Source of the DNA: CAZYMF01 sp964648215 | GTDB taxonomy: Bacteria > Desulfobacterota > Binatia > HRBIN30 > JACQVA1 | Assembly (NCBI GenBank): GCA_964648215.1 | Contig: CAZYMF010000295.1 | Location: 1 to 5,146 of the forward strand | Length of the DNA: 5,146 bases | Direction of reading: 5' to 3' | Shown here: in pieces, positions 1 to 5,146 of the stretch | Layout of the letters: each line of letters starts with the position of its first letter | Numbering within the stretch: the stretch's first letter is position 1 | Program-made: the position numbers and the translations under genes | The notes under the pieces: model-generated | Told to the model about the DNA's origin: nothing | Seen by the model: only the letters and a program-made list of their open reading frames with translations | Databases searched by the model: none

Positions 1-750
1 ACCGACCGACAGGCTCACCTGCTTGATCCCATACGCCGGTAGCTTGAGGATCGTCTCCGAGAAATCGCGCACCTGCAGGTTCTTGATCCGCATGGCGTAA
101 GTGCCGCTGCGCGCGCAGGTGTTCCAGAAGGAAAACACTACGTTCTCTCCTGGGCCGATCCGGGTCGGGGGAATGTGGAGACGGGAGTTCATGCCACCTT
201 CGGCGGGGGCGCTTCCGGGATCGCTCGCGTTCGGATTACTCCATTGTGGAGTGTGGTTCGGGATGAGGCCGGATGCGGCGGTTGCGCCGTCGTCTTCGAG
301 GAGCGAAAAGCCTGCGACGAAGGTACCTGCACAGGGACTAGGCTCCGCCGCCAGCTCGATGCCGATGGCGCGGTGCCCCTCGATGGCGGGCGGCAACGGC
401 ACCGTGTACAGGGCGCCGCCGCCTTGCACCACGTGGAGCAGCTCGTGGCCGATAAGGCCGCCGCCTTCGTAGGTGGACACTTCCACCTCGAGCGGCCGTG
501 CGCACTCGGAGTTGTCGAGCGCCAGCACCAGATCCTGGGCCACACCAACGCTGAAGGTCTGCCGCACAACAATGGGACCTGAGGGCTCGATCTCATACGC
601 CACCGCCAGGTGGTTGCCCGAGCACGCCAACGCGGCCAATGCCAAGCCCTGGCAGCGCTTACTGCAACGGGGCGCGGTGCGCGACTCATGCGGATGCGAC
701 GTACAAGGCGCCGCTTGTGGCCGAGCGGTCGGGGAGGCGAACGTGGTCAT
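1..750 (-). CDS. Partial exported or lipoprotein-like protein, function unknown (3' end outside window)
   Basis: An uninterrupted minus-strand frame runs 250 codons from ATG 750 to the window edge with no stop, so the C-terminus is missing. I do not recognise the family. Residues 1-34 are Cys/His/Arg-rich. A short hydrophobic stretch follows (about 35-51), with either an AVA|Y type Sec cleavage site near residue 51 or a lipoprotein-like LAALAC at 38-43 that does not fully match a lipobox. The rest alternates short hydrophobic beta-type segments with Gly/Pro turns, and has Cys at 83, 140 and 202. This pattern is common in secreted beta-sandwich proteins. The ATG has no good Shine-Dalgarno sequence and lies only 33 nt after the terminator T-tract, so the true start may be further in. 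The gene has its own transcription unit or depends on readthrough. The reading frame looks real; its role is unknown. Confidence 0.7.
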   Translation of the reverse strand, partial: MTTFASPTARPQAAPCTSHPHESRTAPRCSKRCQGLALAALACSGNHLAVAYEIEPSGPIVVRQTFSVGVAQDLVLALDNSECARPLEVEVSTYEGGGLIGHELLHVVQGGGALYTVPLPPAIEGHRAIGIELAAEPSPCAGTFVAGFSLLEDDGATAASGLIPNHTPQWSNPNASDPGSAPAEGGMNSRLHIPPTRIGPGENVVFSFWNTCARSGTYAMRIKNLQVRDFSETILKLPAYGIKQVSLSVG

Positions 751-782
751 GGGGGATCTAGCGTGCGCAATGGAAGCACTTG

Positions 783-819
783 AAAAAACTGTAGCCGCCG
801 GCCCCTCTGCCCCGGCGGC
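783..819 (-). terminator. Rho-independent terminator closing the EF-Tu-like operon
   Basis: On the minus strand an 8-bp perfect GC stem (GCCGCCGG at 819-812 pairing with CCGGCGGC at 801-794) encloses a 10-nt loop. TACAG and a run of six T (788-783) follow. It starts 27 nt after the stop codon of the 197-residue secreted protein. There is no T-tract on the other side, so it acts only for minus-strand transcription. Confidence 0.85.
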
Positions 820-846
820 ATAGACCGCTACTTTGCCGTCCGTATC

Positions 847-1440
847 TCAGCGGTTGCCGACGCGATGCAGCCGAAACACTGTGGTGGCGCCTGCCCGCGT
901 TCCATCCTCGCCGACCACCGTACCACTGATCGCGACCGGGAGACGCCGCCGCATGTCCCCAAGCGTCTCCCCAAACCGGCCCGGCGGCGGGCGGAATCCC
1001 GCCTCCAGGAACAGACGCTGCGACGACTGGAAACAGTCCTCGATCTGGAAAAGCTTTCCGGCAACAGCGACGGTCGGGCTCTCCGTGTCGATGGCGACGC
1101 GGACTGGGACCCGCGCCGTCAGGCCGTCGCCGAAGCGGATCTCCGCGTTGACCTCGAAGGCGCAGCTCGGACTGGCTGCGTCATAGCCGACCAGGCGAAG
1201 ATGGTGGACGGCGCTGCGACGTTCCGGCGCCGTGGCCGCAGCGCCATTGGCGGGCCGCACCGTGAAGATCGCCTCCTCGTCGACGGAGGTCGAGACCATC
1301 ACTAGGATCAACGCATACTCGACGAGGCCTTGCGCCGCGGCACGCGAGGGCGCCAGGCCGATTGCAACGCACGCCACCAACGCGAGCGCCCCGCACCAAA
1401 TACCGCGCCAGGCGCGGCGGGATTGTCGAACGCTGCTCAT
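847..1440 (-). CDS. Secreted protein of 197 aa, function unknown; paralogue of the gene just upstream
   Basis: The protein starts with an Arg-rich n-region (SVRQSRRAWR), a hydrophobic core (about residues 15-30) and an AAA|QG type signal peptidase I site near residue 36. It is therefore probably exported by Sec. The mature part has two cysteines, C93 and C136, suggesting one disulfide, and is predicted by eye to be beta-rich. The segment IEDCF near 133-137, a following QxLxxE motif and the C-terminal VAISGTVV...TTVF block resemble the upstream 185-residue protein, including Cys spacing (43 versus 44). The start is well placed: ATG 1440 follows GAGAGGG by 4 nt and overlaps the upstream stop as ATGA, indicating translational coupling. 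The mature N-terminus reads QGLVEYALILV, which resembles the Flp pilin N-terminus. I see no catalytic motif. Confidence 0.85.
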   Translation of the reverse strand: MSSVRQSRRAWRGIWCGALALVACVAIGLAPSRAAAQGLVEYALILVMVSTSVDEEAIFTVRPANGAAATAPERRSAVHHLRLVGYDAASPSCAFEVNAEIRFGDGLTARVPVRVAIDTESPTVAVAGKLFQIEDCFQSSQRLFLEAGFRPPPGRFGETLGDMRRRLPVAISGTVVGEDGTRAGATTVFRLHRVGNR

Positions 1441-1994
1441 CGGACCCTCTCAATATATTCGTGGACGATGGTCACCTCCTCGGTCGCGGTCCGGGTTTCC
1501 GTCCCCCGCGCCACAACCCCGGCCACGACGAGATGTGGCGGGTCGATCGCCCTTTGCTCGGGCAAGGGCACGCGAAACTCGACCAGGATTTGTGGCCAAC
1601 CGGCGAAGCAGTTGTCGAGGACCACCTCCGTCGGCCCCGGCTCCCCATCGAATGTCGTCGTCAGATTGGTGCCCAGGGCAGTCAGCGCCGCCGTCCGCCG
1701 AGGCGCGTCAATAGCAAGCGACCCGGCGATCACCTGGACACAGCTTTCAGCCTCCACACCTGGGCCCACGTTCGAAATCACGATCTCGTAGGTGATGGCG
1801 CTGCCGACCATGGTTCTCTCCTCGGCGCCAGTCCGCGCGAGGGAGAGATACAGCGTCTCACCGGGTGATAGGATGGCCGCCGTCGCCGCCATTAGGACGA
1901 GCGACTGCGCCTGTGCTATGCCAACCGGGGCTAGCATTAAGGCGACAACCGCACCAACAATCCCCCGAGATACACGGTAAGAAATCTTTCCCAC
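1437..1994 (-). CDS. Secreted protein of 185 aa, GTG start, function unknown
   Basis: I place the start at GTG 1994. A strong ribosome-binding site (AGGTGA, 2005-2000) lies 5 nt upstream, and this start gives a clean signal peptide: K3/R7/R10, hydrophobic core 11-26, AQA|Q cleavage near residue 29. Starting further upstream (the frame stays open to 2270) would put about 90 unrelated residues before the signal. The mature protein is beta-rich with two cysteines (C85, C129), likely disulfide-bonded outside the cytoplasm. It ends with a LVVAGVVARG...EEVTIVHEYI segment. It resembles the next gene in Cys spacing and C-terminal pattern. Its stop overlaps the next start (ATGA), and its ribosome-binding site contains the stop of the 46-codon ORF upstream, so three reading frames are chained. 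The family is not recognised. Confidence 0.82.
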   Translation of the reverse strand: MGKISYRVSRGIVGAVVALMLAPVGIAQAQSLVLMAATAAILSPGETLYLSLARTGAEERTMVGSAITYEIVISNVGPGVEAESCVQVIAGSLAIDAPRRTAALTALGTNLTTTFDGEPGPTEVVLDNCFAGWPQILVEFRVPLPEQRAIDPPHLVVAGVVARGTETRTATEEVTIVHEYIERVR

Positions 1995-1999
1995 CTCGC

Positions 2000-2005
2000 T
2001 CACCT
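2000..2005 (-). promoter_or_regulatory. Ribosome-binding site of the 185-aa secreted protein, overlapping the small ORF stop
   Basis: AGGTGA, preceded by G (GAGGTGA), matches the 3' half of the consensus Shine-Dalgarno element and lies 5 nt before GTG 1994. The last three bases are also the TGA stop of the 46-codon ORF. Ribosomes ending there would terminate directly on the next gene's initiation site. Confidence 0.7.
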
Positions 2006-2140
2006 CGCACCCAGCCGGAACCAGACAACAAGTCCACCCGGGCATTTTCTGCCGGGAACGCAAAAGCCCTTGGATCGCCCAGATGCCTGTCGGTGCGGCA
2101 CGCAACGTTTGGCTGCTGCGTGAAGCATCACGGTTTTCAT
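2000..2140 (-). CDS. Basic, Cys-containing 46-aa small protein or leader peptide
   Basis: ATG 2140 follows GGAGGT (2151-2146) at 5 nt, one of the best ribosome-binding sites in the window. The 46-codon frame starts MKTVMLHAAAKRC and has 4 Lys, 6 Arg and 2 His with no Asp or Glu, plus Cys at 13, 27 and 33. Its TGA (2002-2000) sits inside the AGGTGA ribosome-binding site of the next gene, 5 nt before that GTG start. This arrangement is typical of translational coupling or of a regulatory leader peptide. It has no signal peptide and no family I recognise; a small nucleic-acid- or membrane-binding protein is possible on charge alone. It occupies most of the only long gap in the operon. Chance occurrence cannot be excluded from one sequence. 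Confidence 0.5.
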   Translation of the reverse strand: MKTVMLHAAAKRCVPHRQASGRSKGFCVPGRKCPGGLVVWFRLGAR

Positions 2141-2145
2141 GGTCT

Positions 2146-2151
2146 ACCTCC
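2146..2151 (-). promoter_or_regulatory. Strong ribosome-binding site of the 46-codon ORF
   Basis: GGAGGT lies 5 nt before ATG 2140 on the minus strand. It matches the core anti-Shine-Dalgarno complement and is the main reason for calling this small ORF. No other start codon in this region is so placed. Confidence 0.6.
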
Positions 2152-2232
2152 GCTGTGTTGTCATGCGAATCCGCCCTTTGAGTAGTGCGTCGGTGCCCCG
2201 GGTTCGTGCGGCGGCCCTGGCGCCGTTTCGCC

Positions 2233-3546
2233 CTACCATCCGTCTGGGATCCCCACAACGACGCCCACACCGACCGTCACGTTGCCCTCTCGAACGGCGA
2301 ACCGACTGCCCGGTTCTAATGCGACTGAGGTGATAAGCTCGACAGAAAATTCGACGTTGTCACCCGGCATGATCGGTTCCGCGCCTTCGTCAGGTCGGAA
2401 CTCGCCGAACACATCGAGACCGCCAAAGTAGAATTGTGGCATCTGACCGTTGTAGGACGGAGCCGCAATCCCGCTCTCGTCCTCGGTCAGGAAGTAAATG
2501 GCGGCCTTGAAGCTTGTGTGCGGCGCAATCGTGCCGGGCTTGGCCAGCACCTGGCCGCGCTCCACATCGTCGCGTTGGATTCCAGGCAGCAGTACCCCGA
2601 CATCGTCCCCCACCTGACCCCGATCGAGCAGTTTTCGAAAAAACTCCACATCGGCCGCAGTGGTGGTCGGGGTCCCGGTCAGTCCTACGATTTCCAGCTT
2701 ATCGCCCGCTCTCACGATGCCCCGCTCGACCCGACCAGTCACCACGGTGCCGCGACCTGAAATCGTAAATACGTCCTCGACCGTCATCAGGAACGGCCTG
2801 TCGATGTCTGCTGTAGGCAGAGGAATGGTTTCGTCGAAAGCGCGGACGACTTTTCGGACGTGTTCCTGGTAATCCGGATCGCCATCAAGGGCCTTACTGG
2901 CGTTGCCGCGTACGATCGGTGTATCAAAGTACCCGTTGTCGTCGAGGATTTCCCGAAGCTCGTTTTCGACCCGGTCCGCCGTCTCCCGATCGACCAGGTC
3001 GGTTCGATTCAGGAACGCCACGATCGCAGGCACTCCGACCTGGCGGGCCAGCAGGATGTGCTCGCGGGTCTGCGGCGTGGGACCGTCAGCTGCCGACACG
3101 ACCAGAATCGCGCCGTCCATCAGGGTCGCCCCCGTGATCATGTTCTTGATGTAGTCATCGCTGGACCGGGTATCGACGAGCTTGTAGCACCGGGCTGCAG
3201 ATTCGTACTCGACATGTGCGGTGCTGATCGTGACCCCGCGACGACGTTGGGCCGCCGTGCTACGGCCCGGAATCGGCCCGCTTACCCGGGTCGTTCGTGC
3301 CGACAGGGCGGTGGTAGGGAATCCGTCGTGATCGAGGACCTTGGTTATCGCAGCGGTCAATGTCGTCTTGCCATGGTCGACATGACCGATGGTTACGAGG
3401 TTCACACACGGTTTAGCGCTATCGAACAAGGGGCTGCTGGCCTGAGCGCCGGCGGCAAGGGTTAACCCGACGAAGCCGGCAAGCAGCCAGCGAGTGCGCC
3501 GTGGAGGAACGTGAGACCGGTTTGTCATCGTGTGGAAGCTAGCCAT
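2233..3546 (-). CDS. Exported EF-Tu homologue with degenerate GTPase motifs
   Basis: This 437-residue protein aligns over its full length with translation elongation factor Tu (all three domains), but residues 1-37 form a Sec signal peptide: PPRRTR n-region, hydrophobic 20-33, AQA|SS cleavage. ATG 3546 is fixed by AAGGAG 8 nt upstream. The P-loop GHVDHGKT (54-61) is intact, and G2 keeps its Thr (RRGVTIST). G3 DCPGH has become DTRSS (125-129), losing the Gly and the catalytic His (His84 in E. coli). G4 NKCD is NRTD (180-183), and G5 SAL is NAS (215-217). Switch I is about nine residues longer than in E. coli. Domain 2 (SGRGTVVTGRVERG, 263-276) and domain 3 (VERGQVLAKPGTI, PQFYF, MPGDNVE) are well kept, though RTTD after PQFYF is GGLD. 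The usual cytoplasmic factor binds GTP and aminoacyl-tRNA. A periplasmic or surface role as a binding or structural scaffold is my inference. It heads an operon of secreted proteins and is not the housekeeping tuf gene. Confidence 0.92.
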   Translation of the reverse strand: MASFHTMTNRSHVPPRRTRWLLAGFVGLTLAAGAQASSPLFDSAKPCVNLVTIGHVDHGKTTLTAAITKVLDHDGFPTTALSARTTRVSGPIPGRSTAAQRRRGVTISTAHVEYESAARCYKLVDTRSSDDYIKNMITGATLMDGAILVVSAADGPTPQTREHILLARQVGVPAIVAFLNRTDLVDRETADRVENELREILDDNGYFDTPIVRGNASKALDGDPDYQEHVRKVVRAFDETIPLPTADIDRPFLMTVEDVFTISGRGTVVTGRVERGIVRAGDKLEIVGLTGTPTTTAADVEFFRKLLDRGQVGDDVGVLLPGIQRDDVERGQVLAKPGTIAPHTSFKAAIYFLTEDESGIAAPSYNGQMPQFYFGGLDVFGEFRPDEGAEPIMPGDNVEFSVELITSVALEPGSRFAVREGNVTVGVGVVVGIPDGW

Positions 3547-3689
3547 CGTTTAATCTCCTTGAGACGCTTGTTCGACGCGCACCCCGTCGCATCTCTCAGT
3601 GGTCGGACGCGAGGCCTCGCCGCCGGAGCGGCCGTGCTATCACCGCAACTGCAGACCGGAGTCTGGCGAACTCTCTTCGACGCGCAGGC
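3547..3689 (-). promoter_or_regulatory. Upstream region of the EF-Tu-like operon, containing a palindrome and a short direct repeat
   Basis: This stretch should hold the operon promoter. It contains the ribosome-binding site AAGGAG (3560-3555), a 12-bp perfect palindrome GCGAGGCCTCGC (3609-3620), and an 11-bp direct repeat TTCGACGCGCA (3571-3581 and 3676-3686) bracketing the palindrome. I see no convincing sigma-70 -35/-10 pair and no correctly spaced sigma-54 GG-N10-GC element. The regulatory role of the repeats is inference, and such palindromes also arise by chance in GC-rich DNA. Confidence 0.3.
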
Positions 3690-3950
3690 TTACTGACCGC
3701 AGGTCGTCGTCAGAGTCGCAGCACGACGGAGACGGCGAGTTCCCCCAGGCTCGGGTCTCCCGTCAACGACGCTAACGGAGTCGCAGCCAGAGAACGTGTA
3801 GACCTGTCCGCCGACTTCGAACGTGCCTTTGGCGCAGCCTTCCGTGGATGCCCGCGCCAGCCCCGTGTCGGCGCCGCGCAAGTCCAACGCCGCCGACAGA
3901 ATCTGGATCGACTCCGCGTTCAGGTCGGCCTGCGCGATGACGGGCGTGCT
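3690..3950 (-). pseudogene. Possible remnant of a small secreted-type protein
   Basis: After a TAG at 3953-3951 the minus frame is open for 86 codons to a stop at 3692-3690. The product reads like a real protein (ADLNAESIQILSAALDLRG, then a Gly/Thr-rich part with Cys in GC and SGC contexts, and a terminal TTTCGQ). There is no ATG or GTG at a sensible position; the only usable codon is TTG 3887, with no ribosome-binding site. The 15 codons upstream of the TAG in the same frame (GSGDAEDSAFDR) also look protein-like. A gene fragment interrupted by a stop is therefore as likely as a short gene. No signal peptide is visible in this frame. The family is not recognised. Confidence 0.35.
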
Positions 3951-3953
3951 CTA

Positions 3954-4199
3954 ACGGTCGAATGCGCTGTCCTCGGCGTCACCGGAGCCGGCACCCCCTC
4001 AGGCGCGGTGCACTAGTCGGAACGCCAGGTATTCACGCCCCGCGGCACGCCGCGCATAGCCTCCTGTCTGGTTAAGGACGTACGTACGCCAAGGCCGCAC
4101 TCACCCATACTGCGGGGCTTGAATCTGGAGCTATCGCACCACCGGTTGCACCAATAAAGCCTTCCCTTTACCGACAAGACTAGTAGGTTTTAGACAAAC
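3954..4199. other. Stretch with no supported gene between the remnant ORF and the transposase relic
   Basis: I find no credible coding frame, RNA gene or terminator here. A 10-bp palindrome CGTACGTACG lies at 4079-4088. A minus-strand ATG preceded by AGGAGG, about 2 nt away, opens only 14 codons. Confidence 0.5.
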
Positions 4200-4801
4200 A
4201 GCTAAGGTCTGCCGGTCCTTCGTTGCCGGCCTCGGAGAGCGGACGCGAGGGCCGGTAGTCCCGTATATGGCGTTGGCCAGGCGGCCAGCGTTTCGCCGGC
4301 GCAGTCGTCGATCGCGTCGTAGCGCACGTATTGCAGATTGCCGGCGCCGTCGAGCGCGGCCGCCGACACGAAGGGAGCCCTGTTCTCCGACCCGCGTCCG
4401 GCCTTGCCGCTGTGCACACTGCCAAGCAGCGGATCGTCGGCGAAGACCACGCCGTGGAGCAGGCGGCGCGATTCGCGCTGGCGCATGGCCTCGAGCAGCT
4501 TGTGCTTGTGCCGCCAGGCGGCGGTCTCGGAGACGCCGAGGTGGCGCTTGAGCGAGGGGGGGCGGAGATGCTGTTCTTGTTCTGTGTGACGAGGTAGATG
4601 GCCCGAAACGACTTGCTCAGGGGGAGCTTCGAGACATGAAACAGTGTCCCGGACCGCATGCTCGCCGCACTCGGGGCAGACGAAGCCGGCAGGCCCGCGC
4701 GGGCGTTCCAGCCGCGCCCCGCAGTGGGCCTCGGTGCCGTAGCAGTTGATGAACTCACTCAGGGACATACCGGGTTTAGACTGGATCGGGTTCTGCGGCA
4801 T
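4200..4801 (-). pseudogene. Degraded IS1595-family transposase
   Basis: Pieces of an IS1595-type (DDE) transposase are spread over two minus-strand frames. From ATG 4801 (GGAG about 9-12 nt upstream) comes the family N-terminus, MPQNPIQSKPGMSLSEF, then YGTEAHC and the first zinc-ribbon pair FVCPECG. The second CxxC and about 20-25 residues around it are missing. The sequence resumes in another frame near 4659 as SGTLFHVSKLPL and AIYLVTQNKNSISA. It then returns to the first frame at a run of seven G (4556-4562) with SLKRHLGVSETAAW, KHKLLEAMRQRE, a DD motif (FADDPLLGS) and GRGSENRAPFVSA. Beyond ETLAAW the frame is lost and the remaining catalytic part is absent. Intact members are about 300 residues in one ORF, so this copy cannot be active. 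I could not find terminal inverted repeats or a target duplication. Confidence 0.8.
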
Positions 4802-5146
4802 CGCTCGCTCTCCGTTGATGGGCTTGCGCTGCACTGTGCGCCCGCCGGTGGCTTACGCGGGTGAGCCTGCCGACTAAGCCATCGAGCCAATCATCTCGGG
4901 CGAAGCAAGTGTGTTCTATCTCTCAACTCGCCAACAAACGAGCGCAATCAGTAGATCCGATATTGAAATGGTTCAGTCCACTGGGGCGCATCGGAGCGTA
5001 CTATCGGCAGGCACGATGTCCGGCACTTGTTGGGATGTCAGGTCTGGGAATGTAAATCGGTGACGGATTGTTGCCTGGTACACGCTTTGTCCCGAACTCC
5101 CATGGTAGGTTGCCACGTGCGTACGGAAACTTTGAACTTCCTCCAC
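4802..5146. other. Non-coding stretch upstream of the transposase relic
   Basis: The part nearest the relic (to about 4884) may be the IS left end: it holds GGCTTA and TAAGCC as a 6-bp inverted pair on the minus strand, but no matching right end was found. The rest is less GC-rich than the window. A plus frame (4861-5055) and a minus frame entering from the edge (5146-4973) are open for about 60 codons, but neither has a recognisable product or ribosome-binding site. Confidence 0.45.

Noticed and set aside
433..447. HELLH (HExxH-type) sequence at residues 102-106 of the partial exported protein, resembling a zinc-protease or DUF4157 motif
   Set aside because: The flanking sequence is a Gly-rich beta-turn pattern typical of secreted beta-sandwiches, with no third zinc ligand or metalloprotease context visible. 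Chance match is more likely.
189..689. 166-codon minus-strand frame starting at ATG 689
   Set aside because: Composition is dominated by Arg/Ser/Trp/Pro/Ala as in frame shadows; the other minus frame (750 to window edge) reads as a far better protein.
865..1305. 146-codon plus-strand frame, and other plus frames at 1232-1868
   Set aside because: Lie opposite signal-peptide-bearing minus-strand genes joined by ATGA overlap; low-complexity Arg-rich products.
1995..2270. Extending the 185-aa protein upstream to ATG 2270
   Set aside because: It would add 92 residues before an obvious signal peptide and ignore the strong ribosome-binding site directly before GTG 1994.
2860..3465. 201-codon plus-strand frame opposite the EF-Tu-like gene
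   Set aside because: Antisense shadow of a clearly recognisable coding sequence, with no ribosome-binding site or family signature.
3436..3546. Twin-arginine (Tat) signal in the EF-Tu-like protein, from the RR in PPRRTRW
   Set aside because: The residues after RR do not fit the S/TRRxFLK consensus; a Sec signal fits better.
4018..4062. Short minus-strand ORF with AGGAGG just before its ATG
   Set aside because: Only about 14 codons and about 2 nt spacing, too close for efficient initiation.
4973..5146. 57-codon minus-strand open frame entering from the right edge
   Set aside because: Length is within chance for this composition and nothing in the product is recognisable; mentioned only as a possibility.

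Overview
This is a GC-rich bacterial window with strong Shine-Dalgarno sites, tightly packed genes and Sec-type signal peptides. The one recognisable household family, EF-Tu, resembles proteobacterial forms in domains 2 and 3, so a high-GC Gram-negative (proteobacterium-like) source is the best guess. The sequence does not fix the genus. All supported genes are on the minus strand and are described here in transcription order, from high to low coordinates.

Right end (about 5146-3690): no intact gene. It holds a decayed IS1595-family transposase (about 4801-4200), with two reading-frame shifts and a missing zinc-ribbon half, flanked by non-coding sequence. Next to it is a small coding-looking remnant (3950-3690) without a convincing start. 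This is a typical accessory or decaying region.

Centre (3546-783): a probable operon. It begins with an EF-Tu homologue (3546-2233) that carries a Sec signal peptide and has lost GTPase motifs G3, G4 and G5. A very basic 46-residue ORF follows (2140-2000), with its own strong ribosome-binding site. Its stop codon lies inside the ribosome-binding site of a 185-residue secreted protein (1994-1437, GTG start). That gene overlaps by ATGA with a 197-residue secreted protein (1440-847). The two secreted proteins look like diverged tandem paralogues with matching cysteine spacing. A Rho-independent terminator (819-783) closes the unit.

Left end (750-1): a further exported or lipoprotein-like beta-rich protein, open for 250 codons and running off the window.

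The noteworthy point is the combination: an EF-Tu scaffold apparently moved outside the cytoplasm, stripped of its GTPase chemistry, and co-transcribed with a pair of small disulfide-type secreted proteins and a possible coupled micro-ORF. No function can be assigned. An envelope or extracellular structural, binding or adhesive role is the most natural inference.
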